This document shows, one piece after another, positions 29,883 to 38,948 of a DNA stretch of 64,000 bases (within the stretch, counting starts at the first letter, position 1; the number at the start of each line of letters is the position of its first letter). The notes under the pieces are model-generated. The model had not been told where the DNA came from. It ran no database searches and saw nothing but the letters and a program-made list of their open reading frames with translations. A program made the position numbers and the translations under genes. Source of the DNA: Pseudomonas synxantha (GTDB lineage Bacteria > Pseudomonadota > Gammaproteobacteria > Pseudomonadales > Pseudomonadaceae); NCBI RefSeq assembly GCF_900105675.1, contig NZ_LT629786.1:682001-746000 (forward strand). The letters are read 5' to 3'.

Positions 29883-29883
29883 G

Positions 29884-30474
29884 ATGATTCGTTTTCTGGC
29901 GATGGGCGTGTTGTCGTTATGCACGGTGGCGTCGGCACTGGCTGGCTCGCCAACCTTGCATTCGGGCAAGTACGAAGGGTTGATGCTGGCGGTAACGCCT
30001 GGGCATCAGGTCGAGGGTTTCTACGCCGAGGCGATGGGCGAGGGCGTGAGTCGCCGTTGCAGCTTCTACCTGCAAGGCAAGCCTGAGGCGCTGACCACCT
30101 GGCTGGACGCCGCCTACCCTGGCAGTGTGGCTGTGGCGTCCGACGGCGTGATCCTGACGGTGGAGCAGGGCCGTCAACACCCCGGCTGTATCAACGTGCT
30201 GATGCCGGAAATCGCCACCGGCCTGGACCTGACCCGGACCGCCAGCAAAAAGTGGATCGGCCTGGTGACCGTATCCGCCGACAAGGCTTACCTGCTGAAA
30301 ACCCCGGGGGCGAAGGTCGCCAAGCGTCCCTACATCGTCAAGGATGATGTGGTGGGTGTGCTGGCGTTCAAGGATGGCTGGGCGCAGGTGGAGTTTATCA
30401 ATGCTGACGAGCGCTCCTTTACGGGGTGGATCAGCCAGGGCCAGTACGCACGGTTGGTTGCGCCGAAGCTCTGA
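29884..30474 (+). CDS. Exported SH3-like protein, possible muramidase immunity protein
   Basis: 196 residues with a clear Sec signal peptide (MIRFLAMGVLSLCTVASALA, cleavage after ALA). The mature N-terminal part (GKYEGLMLAV to about residue 115) is unfamiliar and has two cysteines (RRCSFY, HPGCINV) that could form a disulfide. The C-terminal 70 residues resemble a bacterial SH3 domain (VVGVLAFKDGWAQVEFI, then FTGWISQGQY). ATG 29884 is 1 nt after the muramidase stop, so the two are almost certainly cotranslated. The likely role is periplasmic protection against the muramidase; a wall-binding accessory is the alternative. Confidence 0.7.
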   Translation: MIRFLAMGVLSLCTVASALAGSPTLHSGKYEGLMLAVTPGHQVEGFYAEAMGEGVSRRCSFYLQGKPEALTTWLDAAYPGSVAVASDGVILTVEQGRQHPGCINVLMPEIATGLDLTRTASKKWIGLVTVSADKAYLLKTPGAKVAKRPYIVKDDVVGVLAFKDGWAQVEFINADERSFTGWISQGQYARLVAPKL

Positions 30475-30485
30475 GAAGCTCTGAA

Positions 30486-30579
30486 ATGTGGGAGGGGGCT
30501 TGCTCCCGATGAGGAAGGGTCAGCTAGCACCTTTATTGATTGACCCACCGCTATCGGGAGCAAGCCCCCTCCCACATTT
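30486..30579. repeat. REPIN (inverted REP pair)
   Basis: GGGAGGGGGCTTGCTCCC at the left and GGGAGCAAGCCCCCTCCC at the right, near-perfect inverted copies about 40 bp apart. It lies between the convergent SH3-like and LysR genes. Confidence 0.93.
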
Positions 30580-30588
30580 AGGAATGTG

Positions 30589-31452
30589 TCAGCCAAAGGT
30601 CTCGCGCAGTAGCCCGGCGAATGCATCCCGTGCCAGGTGTCGCTGGGTGTCCTTGTGCCAGAACAGCAGGTTGTCCACCGCCGCCAGTTCGTCAAACCGA
30701 TAGGACGCCAGCTGATTGGCCTGCTCATAGCGCGCCAGAATACCCTCGGGCGCCAATGCCACGCCAATCCCCGCGCTGACGCAGCCGATGATCGTGCCCC
30801 AACTGGCGTAGCTGGCAATCGCCGGCTTGAAGTCATGGGGCTTGAGCCAGTTTTCCAGGGCGGCGCGATAGGGGCAGCCTGGCGGCCATACCAGCAGCGT
30901 GCGGCCGGCCAGGTCCTCGGCGCTGTCGATAGGTGCACTGGAGGCGCTGGCAATCAACACCAGGCGCTCGCTGTAGACCACACTCTGCTCCAGCTTTGTA
31001 CGTTTGCCACCGGCGGCCACCAGGGCCACATCCAGGCGATGGTGTTGCAGGTCGTCCAGCAATTGCGCCCAGGCGCCGGTGACCAGTTCCAGGCTGACCT
31101 CGGGGTAACGTCGGTGATATTCCGCCAGCAGCGGTGGCAGGCGACCGCTGGCGCTGGATTCCACCGCACCGATGCGCAAGGTGCCACGGGGAATGGCGTT
31201 GGCATCCACCGCACGTTTGGACTCATCCACCAGCGCCAGAATGCGTTCACAGTAATCCAGGAAGATCTCACCCGCAGCACTGATCGCCAACCCGCGGCCG
31301 GCGCGGATAAACAGCGGCGTGCCCAACTCGTTTTCCAGCTGCTTGATGCGCGTGGTGATGTTGGACGGCACACAGTGCAACTGCAAGGCAGCCTGGGCCA
31401 CGCTGCCGGTTTGTGCCACGGCGCGCACCATTTTCAGTTGGGCCAGTTCCAT
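30589..31452 (-). CDS. LysR family transcriptional regulator
   Basis: 287 residues with an N-terminal LysR winged helix (MELAQLKMVRAVAQTGSVAQAALQ split at 20, then SNITTRIKQLENELGTPLFIR) and a periplasmic-binding-like effector domain (GTLRIGAVESSASGRLPPLL). It is divergent from an EamA transporter about 100 bp away, a common pair in which LysR controls the exporter. The inducer is unknown. Confidence 0.9.
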   Translation of the reverse strand: MELAQLKMVRAVAQTGSVAQAALQLHCVPSNITTRIKQLENELGTPLFIRAGRGLAISAAGEIFLDYCERILALVDESKRAVDANAIPRGTLRIGAVESSASGRLPPLLAEYHRRYPEVSLELVTGAWAQLLDDLQHHRLDVALVAAGGKRTKLEQSVVYSERLVLIASASSAPIDSAEDLAGRTLLVWPPGCPYRAALENWLKPHDFKPAIASYASWGTIIGCVSAGIGVALAPEGILARYEQANQLASYRFDELAAVDNLLFWHKDTQRHLARDAFAGLLRETFG

Positions 31453-31554
31453 TGCTCAGTTCCCGTGATTTCAGAAGTCAGAAACACTTAATTGTCCTAC
31501 GCCCGGCCTGGGCCAAGACTGACGGCATGCCTTCTCAATACGTGGATGCCGTCG

Positions 31555-32496
31555 ATGAATACCCCGTCACCTCTAAAGCTTACGCTAGTCATTGCCTGCG
31601 TCATCCTCTGTTGGGCCTATTCGCCCATCGGCGTGCACATGGGGCTGCACAGCTACAGCCCCGGTCAATTGGCGTTGCTGCGGTTCCTGATTGCATCGGT
31701 ATTCATGGGGGGCGTGGCGCTGGTGGTCGGTATCGGCCGCCCGCAGGTGCGCGATCTTCCCTGGCTGCTGGTCTTGGGTTTCTTCGGGGTGTTCCTGCAC
31801 CACACCAGCATCAATAGCGGTCAGCAATGGGTGACGGCGGCGGCGTCCAGCGTGTTGGCACAGTCGGCGCCGTTGTTCAGTGTGTTGATCGCGTTTTTCT
31901 GCTTGAAGGAACGGGTCAGTGCCTGGCGCTGGGCCTGTGTGCTATTGGGCCTGGCCGGCGTGCTGGTGGTGATCTGGGGCGACCACGGCGTGGGCGACAT
32001 CGACCCTCGGGGCTTGCTGATCCTGCTGGCGGCGTGCTCGTGGAGTGTGTATTTCGCCATCGCGCGGCATTACGCCCATCGCTACAGCCCGCTGACCCTG
32101 GCGTGCTACATGGTGTGGTCCGGCACCTTGATGCTCTGCGTGAACCTGCCGGGCCTGCCCGCCGCCATCGTACAGGCACCGTTACCGGAGAACTTCGCGG
32201 TGCTGGTGCTGGGCATTTTCCCCAGCGGCTTGGCATACCTGGCCTGGGGGTATGTGTTGAAGCATGTCGAGGTCAGCCGTGCTTCGGTGGCGATGTACCT
32301 GATCCCACCGGTTGCCATGGTGATGGCCGCAATGCTGCTCGGCGAGCATGTGGCCCTGCAGGTGATGCTGGGCGCGGTGATCGTGCTGGCCAGCGTGGCT
32401 GCTATCAGTCTGGAGGGCCGCTGGCGTTCAATCGTTCATGCAGGACGTGCGCAAAAGCCCGCTGTGGGGCCAATCGGGCCAGCTTCGTCAGATTAG
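31555..32496 (+). CDS. EamA family (drug/metabolite) transporter
   Basis: 313 residues from ATG 31555 (ATG 31546 is possible). Ten hydrophobic segments in two EamA repeats; recognisable blocks are VIACVILCWAYSPIGVHMG, QLALLRFLIAS and the second-repeat FPSGLAYLAWGYVLKHVEVS. Inner-membrane exporter of metabolites or amino acids; substrate not predictable. Probably controlled by the divergent LysR. It ends 77 bp before dnaX and is not part of the conserved ffs-dnaX order. Confidence 0.87.
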   Translation: MNTPSPLKLTLVIACVILCWAYSPIGVHMGLHSYSPGQLALLRFLIASVFMGGVALVVGIGRPQVRDLPWLLVLGFFGVFLHHTSINSGQQWVTAAASSVLAQSAPLFSVLIAFFCLKERVSAWRWACVLLGLAGVLVVIWGDHGVGDIDPRGLLILLAACSWSVYFAIARHYAHRYSPLTLACYMVWSGTLMLCVNLPGLPAAIVQAPLPENFAVLVLGIFPSGLAYLAWGYVLKHVEVSRASVAMYLIPPVAMVMAAMLLGEHVALQVMLGAVIVLASVAAISLEGRWRSIVHAGRAQKPAVGPIGPASSD

Positions 32497-32573
32497 ACGA
32501 GCGTGCCGGATGCAATTTCCCCCTTGCTCCGCTAGCATTACCGGCTTCCGCTTCCCAGTTGCGACGGTTTTCG

Positions 32574-34634
32574 ATGAGTTATCAGGTTCTTGCACGTAAA
32601 TGGCGCCCGCGCTCGTTCCGCGAAATGGTCGGCCAGACCCATGTGCTCAAGGCTCTGATCAATGCCTTGGACAGCCAACGGCTGCACCACGCCTACCTGT
32701 TCACCGGTACCCGCGGGGTGGGCAAGACCACGATTGCGCGCATCATCGCCAAGTGCCTGAATTGTGAAACCGGTATCACTTCAACGCCTTGCGGCACCTG
32801 TTCGGTATGCCGCGAGATCGACGAGGGGCGTTTTGTCGACCTGATCGAGATCGATGCCGCGAGCCGCACCAAGGTCGAAGACACCCGCGAGCTGCTCGAC
32901 AACGTGCAGTACGCGCCGAGCCGTGGCCGCTTCAAGGTCTACCTGATCGACGAAGTGCACATGCTGTCCAGCCACTCCTTCAACGCCCTGTTGAAAACCC
33001 TGGAAGAGCCGCCGCCCTACGTTAAGTTCATCCTGGCCACCACCGACCCGCAGAAACTTCCTGCAACGATTTTGTCGCGGTGCCTGCAGTTCTCCCTGAA
33101 AAACATGACCCCCGAGCGGGTGGTCGAGCATTTGACCCATGTGCTGGGCGTCGAGAACGTACCGTTCGAAGACGACGCGCTGTGGTTGTTGGGCCGCGCC
33201 GCCGACGGTTCGATGCGTGACGCCATGAGCCTCACCGACCAGGCCATCGCGTTCGGCGAAGGCAAGGTCATGGCTGCCGATGTGCGCGCCATGCTCGGCA
33301 CCCTGGACCACGGCCAGGTGTTCGATGTGCTTCATGCGCTGATCGAAGGCGACGCCAAGGCGCTGCTCGAAGCGGTGCGCCATCTCTCGGAGCAAGGCCC
33401 GGATTGGAACGGCGTGCTCTCGGAGATCCTCAATGTGCTGCACCGCGTCGCCATTGCCCAGGCCCTGCCGGAAGGCGTCGACAACGGCCATGGCGACCGC
33501 GATCGCGTATTGGCCCTGGCCCAGGCCTTGCCAGCCGAGGATGTGCAGTTCTACTACCAGATGGGCCTGATTGGCCGCCGGGACCTGCCCCTGGCGCCGG
33601 ACCCGCGCGGTGGCTTTGAAATGGTGCTGCTGCGCATGCTGGCGTTCCGGCCGGCGGACTCGGCAGACGCACCGAGACAGCCGCTAAAGCCAGTGGGGAT
33701 CAGCCAGGCCACAGTTGATTCCGCCAAACCAGTGGCTGGCGCGGCAGCTGTCGCGCCAGTAGTCGCTGCGCCCGTACCGGTTGCGCCGACGCCTGAGCCT
33801 GAACCTGTGCCGGTTGCAGCAGCGCCTGTGGTTGAACCTGCGCCGGTTGTCGAACCGCAGCCTGTGGTCGACCTGCCCTGGAATGACCCGGTCGAAGCCG
33901 AGCCAGAGCCTGAGCAACAACCCGCCGTGGAGCCCGTGCTGGAAACCTCCGGCGAGCAACCCGAGCTGACGCCGATGCCGGCGCAGACCCCTGACAGCGT
34001 GGTGCCGGATGCCCCTGAATGGGTGTCGGCGCCGGTCCCCGAGCCGACCGTCGCCCAGGTTGAGGCTGCAACCCCAGGCATTGACCTGGACGACGAACCG
34101 CCGCTGGATGAAGACTACATCGAGCCGGACATGGACTCGGCCTACAGCTACCTGGACGAATTGGCCAGCGAGCACACCGCCGAGCCAGCGCCCGAGCCCG
34201 AGGCAGAACCGGCTGCGGCCCCGGCCACCGGCCTGGCCCTGCAATGGCTGGAATTGTTTCCGAAATTGCCGATCTCCGGCATGACCGGCAGTATCGCTGC
34301 CAACTGCACCCTGATTTCCATCGAGGGCGACCACTGGCTGTTGCACCTGGACCCGGCCCATAGCGCCTTGTTCAATGCCACCCAGCAGCGTCGGCTCAAC
34401 GACGCGCTCAACCAGTACCATGGGCGCACGCTGACTATCGCCATCGAGCTGATCAAGCCCGAGCAGGAAACTCCGGCCCAGGCGGCGACCCGTCGGCGCC
34501 TTAACCGTCAACGCGAGGCCGAGGATTCGATCCACGCTGATCCGCTGATCCAACAAATGATGCAACAGTTCGGTGCGGTCGTCCGTCACGATACTATTGA
34601 ACCTGTCGAAGCCCCGGTGTCCCAGGCGTCATGA
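32574..34634 (+). CDS. dnaX: DNA polymerase III subunits gamma/tau
   Basis: Clamp-loader ATPase that also ties the replicase together, 686 residues from ATG 32574 (MSYQVLARKWRPRSF). Walker A GTRGVGKTT near residue 44, a zinc module with four cysteines (CLNCETG, CGTCSVC), DEVH of the Walker B near 127, and SRC sensor motif LPATILSRCLQFSL. A Pro/Glu/Val-rich repeated linker spans about 380-540, followed by the tau C-terminal domain (ALQWLELFPKLPISGMTGSI). I saw no A-AAA-AAG slippery heptamer in the linker, so a short gamma form by frameshifting is not evident. ybaB and recR follow. Confidence 0.96.
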   Translation: MSYQVLARKWRPRSFREMVGQTHVLKALINALDSQRLHHAYLFTGTRGVGKTTIARIIAKCLNCETGITSTPCGTCSVCREIDEGRFVDLIEIDAASRTKVEDTRELLDNVQYAPSRGRFKVYLIDEVHMLSSHSFNALLKTLEEPPPYVKFILATTDPQKLPATILSRCLQFSLKNMTPERVVEHLTHVLGVENVPFEDDALWLLGRAADGSMRDAMSLTDQAIAFGEGKVMAADVRAMLGTLDHGQVFDVLHALIEGDAKALLEAVRHLSEQGPDWNGVLSEILNVLHRVAIAQALPEGVDNGHGDRDRVLALAQALPAEDVQFYYQMGLIGRRDLPLAPDPRGGFEMVLLRMLAFRPADSADAPRQPLKPVGISQATVDSAKPVAGAAAVAPVVAAPVPVAPTPEPEPVPVAAAPVVEPAPVVEPQPVVDLPWNDPVEAEPEPEQQPAVEPVLETSGEQPELTPMPAQTPDSVVPDAPEWVSAPVPEPTVAQVEAATPGIDLDDEPPLDEDYIEPDMDSAYSYLDELASEHTAEPAPEPEAEPAAAPATGLALQWLELFPKLPISGMTGSIAANCTLISIEGDHWLLHLDPAHSALFNATQQRRLNDALNQYHGRTLTIAIELIKPEQETPAQAATRRRLNRQREAEDSIHADPLIQQMMQQFGAVVRHDTIEPVEAPVSQAS

Positions 34635-34678
34635 CTCCGGGCTACTAACTTGATCCACGTACTTTTGAGGTGATTCCC

Positions 34679-35017
34679 ATGATGAAAGGTGGCATGGCCG
34701 GCCTGATGAAGCAGGCGCAGCAGATGCAGGAAAAGATGGCCAAGATGCAGGAAGAACTGGCCAACGCCGAAGTCACCGGTAAAGCCGGTGGCGATATGGT
34801 CAGCGTGGTGATGACCGGTCGTCACGACATCAAGCGCGTGAGCATCGACCCGAGCCTGCTGGAAGGCGTCAGCGACGACGACCGCGAAGTGCTCGAAGAC
34901 TTGTTCGCCGCGGCCGTCAACGATGCCGTGCGCAAGATCGAAGCCAACAGCCAGGACAAAATGTCCGGCGTGACTGCTGGCATGCAATTGCCACCGGGCA
35001 TGAAGCTGCCGTTCTGA
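34679..35017 (+). CDS. ybaB: YbaB/EbfC family nucleoid-associated protein
   Basis: 112 residues, [29 protein letters not shown]; members bind DNA as dimers and are usually encoded between dnaX and recR, as here. The helical Met/Gln/Lys-rich N-terminus and the [20 protein letters not shown] strand region are diagnostic. An AGGTG-type ribosome site lies about 8 nt before ATG 34679. It sits 44 bp after dnaX, probably cotranscribed, and ends at a strong terminator. Confidence 0.94.
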   Translation: MMKGGMAGLMKQAQQMQEKMAKMQEELANAEVTGKAGGDMVSVVMTGRHDIKRVSIDPSLLEGVSDDDREVLEDLFAAAVNDAVRKIEANSQDKMSGVTAGMQLPPGMKLPF

Positions 35018-35037
35018 TACACATTTTGGCTAGACTC

Positions 35038-35069
35038 AAATGCCGGGCATTGCGCCTGGCATTTTTTTT
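35038..35069 (+). terminator. Rho-independent terminator of dnaX-ybaB
   Basis: AAATGCCGGGC, loop ATTGC, GCCTGGCATTT, then a run of eight T residues: an 11-bp stem with one G-T wobble, 21 bp after the ybaB stop. Confidence 0.92.
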
Positions 35070-35156
35070 GGGCCGACGAAACATCGAACCCCAACCCGTT
35101 ACCCATGGTCTGCACCCTATACCGTTGAATTCTCATCGATAACAGGAGCCCCGCTG

Positions 35157-36191
35157 ATGCCTCAAGAAATGACGCTCAACCAACGCATCGTCCTGGTCTC
35201 ACGCCCTCAAGGTGCCCCCACGCCGGAGAACTTTCGCCTGGAACGTGTGAGCCTGCCGGAGCTGGCAGACGGTCAGGTGTTGTTGAAGACGCTGTATCTG
35301 TCGCTGGACCCCTACATGCGTGGGCGCATGAGCGACGCACCGTCCTACGCCGCGCCCGTGGAAATCGACGAGGTAATGACCGGTGGTGCTGTCAGCCGTG
35401 TCGAGCAATCGCGTCACCCGAAATTTGAGGTAGGCGACTTGGTCGTGGGCGCAACCGGCTGGCAGAGCCACTGCATTTCCGATGGGAGCAACCTCATGCC
35501 AGTGCCCAAGGGCCTGGCGAGTCCGTCGATGGCGCTGGGTGTGCTGGGCATGCCGGGCATGACCGCCTACATGGGCCTGATGGACATCGGCCAGCCCAAG
35601 GCCGGGGAAACCCTGGTGGTGGCCGCTGCGTCCGGCGCGGTGGGCTCGGTGGTGGGCCAGGTGGCCAAGCTCAAGGGCTTGCGTGTGGTGGGCATCGCCG
35701 GTGGTGCGGACAAGTGCCGCTATGTGGTGGATGAGCTGGGCTTTGATGCCTGTATCGACCACAAGAGCGCGGACTTTGCCAACGAACTGGCCATGGCGTG
35801 TTTCAAGGGTGTAGACATCTACTTCGAAAACGTCGGCGGTAAAGTCTTCGATGCGGTGCTGCCTCTGCTCAACCCCAAGGCACGCGTGCCGCTGTGCGGG
35901 TTGATTGCCGGTTATAACGCCCACGAAGCGCCCAGCGGCCCTGATCGCCTGCCGGCACTGCAGCGTACCTTGCTGACCAAGCGCGTGCGTATCCAGGGTT
36001 TTATCGTGTTCGACGACTATGGCGACCGCCAGCCGGAGTTCCTCAGCGCCATGGCGCCGTGGGTGCGCGATGGCAAGATCAAGTTCCGCGAGGACGTGGT
36101 CGATGGCCTGGAGCAGGCGCCCGAAGCCTTTATCGGCTTGCTCGAGGGGCGCAACTTCGGCAAGTTGGTGGTGCGCGTCGCGCAGGATTGA
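35157..36191 (+). CDS. NADP-dependent medium-chain oxidoreductase (CurA/PTGR-like)
   Basis: 344 residues from ATG 35157, which has AGGAG 8 nt upstream; the upstream in-frame ATG would begin inside the dnaX-ybaB terminator. This is the zinc-independent medium-chain reductase fold: N-terminal QRIVLVSRPQGAPTPENF, LYLSLDPYMRGRM, nucleotide-binding AASGAVGSVVGQVAKLKG and YFENVGGKVFDAVL. Relatives reduce alpha,beta-unsaturated carbonyls such as curcumin or prostaglandin-like ketones with NADPH. It interrupts the usual ybaB-recR adjacency. Confidence 0.9.
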   Translation: MPQEMTLNQRIVLVSRPQGAPTPENFRLERVSLPELADGQVLLKTLYLSLDPYMRGRMSDAPSYAAPVEIDEVMTGGAVSRVEQSRHPKFEVGDLVVGATGWQSHCISDGSNLMPVPKGLASPSMALGVLGMPGMTAYMGLMDIGQPKAGETLVVAAASGAVGSVVGQVAKLKGLRVVGIAGGADKCRYVVDELGFDACIDHKSADFANELAMACFKGVDIYFENVGGKVFDAVLPLLNPKARVPLCGLIAGYNAHEAPSGPDRLPALQRTLLTKRVRIQGFIVFDDYGDRQPEFLSAMAPWVRDGKIKFREDVVDGLEQAPEAFIGLLEGRNFGKLVVRVAQD

Positions 36192-36257
36192 GTATTTGAC
36201 GCTAATCCGGGGCGCGGGTATAAACCGCGTCTCGTTGTTTTGTCGGACCCTTCGCCC

Positions 36258-36860
36258 ATGAGCTTCAGCCCCCTGATTCGCCAACTGATCGACGCCTTGC
36301 GCACGCTGCCCGGTGTCGGCCAGAAAACTGCCCAGCGCATGGCCCTGCAACTGCTGGAGCGTGATCGCAGCGGCGGCACCCGCCTGGCCCAGGCCCTGAG
36401 CCAGGCCATGGAAGGCGTGGGCCACTGCCGTCAGTGCCGCACCCTCACCGAAGAAGAGCTCTGCCCGCAATGCGCCGACCCACGCCGCGACGACACCTTG
36501 CTGTGCGTGGTGGAAGGGCCGATGGATGTGTATGCGGTGGAGCAGACCGGTTATCGCGGACGCTACTTCGTGCTCAAGGGCCATCTTTCGCCGCTGGACG
36601 GGCTGGGGCCGGAGGCTATCGGTATTCCGCAACTGGTTGCACGAATTGAAGCGCAGGGCACTTTTACCGAAGTGATCCTGGCGACCAACCCGACCGTGGA
36701 AGGTGAGGCCACGGCGCATTACATTGCCCAGTTGTTGACCAATAAAGGCTTGATCACCTCGCGTATTGCCCATGGTGTACCGTTGGGCGGCGAGTTGGAG
36801 CTGGTCGATGGTGGCACCTTGGCGCACTCGTTCGCGGGTCGTAAGCCGATCGTGCTCTAA
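36258..36860 (+). CDS. recR: Recombination mediator RecR
   Basis: 200 residues from ATG 36258. Works with RecF/RecO to load RecA at gaps. Helix-hairpin-helix [17 protein letters not shown] at about 14-30, zinc finger CRQC then CPQC at about 57-72, and Toprim domain ([25 protein letters not shown]). Normal length. It has its own short leader after the oxidoreductase and is followed by a REPIN. Confidence 0.96.
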   Translation: MSFSPLIRQLIDALRTLPGVGQKTAQRMALQLLERDRSGGTRLAQALSQAMEGVGHCRQCRTLTEEELCPQCADPRRDDTLLCVVEGPMDVYAVEQTGYRGRYFVLKGHLSPLDGLGPEAIGIPQLVARIEAQGTFTEVILATNPTVEGEATAHYIAQLLTNKGLITSRIAHGVPLGGELELVDGGTLAHSFAGRKPIVL

Positions 36861-36878
36861 CATCCGCAACAGGATCAA

Positions 36879-36971
36879 ATGTGGGAGGGGGCTTGCTCCC
36901 GATTGCTGTGTGTCAGTCGACAGAGTTATTGGCTGATCCACCGCTATCGGGAGCAAGCCCCCTCCCACAGT
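36879..36971. repeat. REPIN (inverted REP pair)
   Basis: GGGAGGGGGCTTGCTCCC and its inverted copy GGGAGCAAGCCCCCTCCC about 40 bp apart, 18 bp after recR, probably also shaping the recR mRNA end. Confidence 0.93.
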
Positions 36972-37060
36972 AGTTTTAGGGTGTCAGTGATAACTGTGTA
37001 TGGCTTGATAACCAAGCAAGCGCTTGGTAAGTTCGCTCCATCTCGCCATGGAGCTTGCCG

Positions 37061-38209
37061 ATGTCTGCCTATCAGGAATACTTCGATCCCAGCCACCAAT
37101 TGGTCCGCGACAGCGTGCGCCGTTTTGTCGAGCGCGAGATGTTGCCCGGCGTCGAGCAATGGGAGGAAGCCGGCAGCTTTCCCCGTGAGCTCTATCGCAA
37201 GGCCGGTGCGGCGGGCATCCTCGGGATCGGTTATCCCGATGCCCTTGGAGGTAGCCATGAAGGCGATCTGTTCGCCAAGGTGGCCGCCAGCGAAGAATTG
37301 ATGCGCTGCGGTTCCGGTGGTGTGGTGGCGGGGCTTGGCTCCCTGGATATCGGCCTGCCGCCCATCGTCAAATGGGCCAGGCCCGAAGTACGTGAGCGCG
37401 TGGCGCCCCAGGTGCTGAGCGGCGAGAAAATCATTGCGCTGGCCGTCACCGAACCCAGCGGCGGCTCGGATGTGGCCAACTTGCAGACCCGTGCCGTACG
37501 CGAGGGCGAAGATTATCGCGTGAGCGGCGCCAAGACCTTTATCACCAGTGGCATCCGTGCCGATTTTTATACCGTGGCGGTGCGCACCGGCGGCCCGGGC
37601 TTTGGCGGCATCAGCCTGCTGATGATTGAGAAAGACACGCCCGGGTTCACTGTCGGCCAGCCGCTGAAAAAGATGGGCTGGTGGGCGTCGGACACCGCTG
37701 AACTGTTCTTCGACGATTGCCGCGTGCCCGCCGGCAATCTTATCGGCGCTGAAAACATGGGCTTTGCCTGCATCATGGGTAATTTCCAGAGCGAACGCCT
37801 GGCCCTGGCCTTGATGGCCAACATGACCGCGCAACTGGCCCTGGAGGAGAGCCTCAAGTGGGCCGCCCAGCGCGAGGCATTCGGCAAGCCCATCGGCAAG
37901 TTCCAGGTGCTCAAGCATCGGCTGGCGGAAATGGCCACCGCCGTGGAAGTCTCCCGGGAGTTCACCTATCGCCAGGCCGCCAGGATGGCCGCTGGCAAGA
38001 GTGTCATCAAGGAGATTTCCATGGCCAAGAACCTGGCGACCGATACCGCTGATCGAGTGACTTATGATGCGGTGCAGATACTAGGGGGGCAGGGGTATAT
38101 GCGTGGCAGCCTGGTGGAGCGGCTTTATCGCGATAACCGGATTCTGTCGATTGGTGGCGGGACGCGGGAGGTGATGAACGAAATCATCAGCAAGCAGATG
38201 GGGTTGTGA
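37061..38209 (+). CDS. Acyl-CoA dehydrogenase
   Basis: FAD-dependent dehydrogenase introducing a 2,3 double bond in an acyl-CoA, passing electrons to ETF. 382 residues from ATG 37061. Family signatures are IALAVTEPSGGSDVANL (FAD/substrate loop), GFACIMGNFQSERLALA, and AVQILGGQGYMRGSLVERLYRD near the C-terminus, whose position matches the usual catalytic glutamate region, followed by IGGGTREVMNEIISKQMGL. Chain-length preference is not predictable. Monocistronic, flanked by REPs. Confidence 0.93.
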   Translation: MSAYQEYFDPSHQLVRDSVRRFVEREMLPGVEQWEEAGSFPRELYRKAGAAGILGIGYPDALGGSHEGDLFAKVAASEELMRCGSGGVVAGLGSLDIGLPPIVKWARPEVRERVAPQVLSGEKIIALAVTEPSGGSDVANLQTRAVREGEDYRVSGAKTFITSGIRADFYTVAVRTGGPGFGGISLLMIEKDTPGFTVGQPLKKMGWWASDTAELFFDDCRVPAGNLIGAENMGFACIMGNFQSERLALALMANMTAQLALEESLKWAAQREAFGKPIGKFQVLKHRLAEMATAVEVSREFTYRQAARMAAGKSVIKEISMAKNLATDTADRVTYDAVQILGGQGYMRGSLVERLYRDNRILSIGGGTREVMNEIISKQMGL

Positions 38210-38229
38210 TCTGTGTTGGTCTTCCGGGC

Positions 38230-38306
38230 CTCATCGGGGGCAAGCCCCCTCCCACCTTTGCTCTGTGAACGCAGTCAAATGTGGGAGGGGGCTTGCCCCC
38301 GATGGG
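38230..38306. repeat. REP pair, opposite orientation
   Basis: CATCGGGGGCAAGCCCCCTC then, after 22 bp, GGGAGGGGGCTTGCCCCC: the two REPs point the other way from the other REPINs and the spacer is short. It separates the convergent acyl-CoA dehydrogenase and apt genes. Confidence 0.88.
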
Positions 38307-38323
38307 GTCAGTCCTGACAAAGA

Positions 38324-38872
38324 CTATCTTTCAGTCAACCCAAACTGCGTCAGGCAAAACGTCGGTATTCCCATGTCTTCCAACCGCTGCGACCCACCCA
38401 GCTCCGGCAAATCAATAATCGCCGCGGCTTCAAAGATCTTCGCGCCCATGCGCCGCACCAGATTCGCTGCGGCAATCAGGGTCCCGCCGGTGGCGATCAG
38501 GTCATCGAACATCAGCACCGAATCCCCTTCGCACAGGCTGTCAGCGTGCACTTCCAGGAAGGCTTCGCCGTATTCGGTCTGGTATCCCTCGGCCAGCACG
38601 TCCGCCGGCAGCTTGCCCTGCTTGCGAAACAGGATCAGCGGCTTGTTGAGCTGGTAGGCGATGATCGAACCAATCAGGAAACCACGCGCATCCATTGCGC
38701 CAATATGGCTGAAGTCGGCCTCGACGTAACGCTGGGCAAAGCTGTCGGCGACCAGGCGCAGGGCGCGGGGCGATTGGAACAGGGGAGTGATGTCACGAAA
38801 GATAACCCCAGGCTTGGGGAAGTCGATGACGGGGCGAATCAGGGATTTGATGTCGAACGAATCGAAAATCAT
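38324..38872 (-). CDS. apt: Adenine phosphoribosyltransferase
   Basis: Purine-salvage enzyme making AMP from adenine and PRPP; 182 residues from ATG 38872 ([20 protein letters not shown]). The PRPP loop is [14 protein letters not shown], with FRDITPLF and [11 protein letters not shown] also conserved. The longer frame to 39028 overlaps the anr end and lacks conservation. Lies 76 bp downstream of anr on the same strand. Confidence 0.95.
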   Translation of the reverse strand: MIFDSFDIKSLIRPVIDFPKPGVIFRDITPLFQSPRALRLVADSFAQRYVEADFSHIGAMDARGFLIGSIIAYQLNKPLILFRKQGKLPADVLAEGYQTEYGEAFLEVHADSLCEGDSVLMFDDLIATGGTLIAAANLVRRMGAKIFEAAAIIDLPELGGSQRLEDMGIPTFCLTQFGLTER

Positions 38873-38948
38873 CGTCGCAGAGTCCTGGGCGGAAAACGGA
38901 CTCGAAGTATACCTGCGGCCTTGCCGATTGGCGCGGCCGCAGTCTGGA

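Noticed and set aside
31827..32573. Apparent 249-residue N-terminal extension of dnaX
   Set aside because: This is the out-of-frame shadow of the EamA transporter. DnaX proteins start at MSYQVLARKWRP, at 32574.
33700..34200. Programmed frameshift in dnaX to make gamma
   Set aside because: No A-AAA-AAG heptamer or following hairpin was seen in the linker region; the linker is Pro/Glu/Val codon rich.
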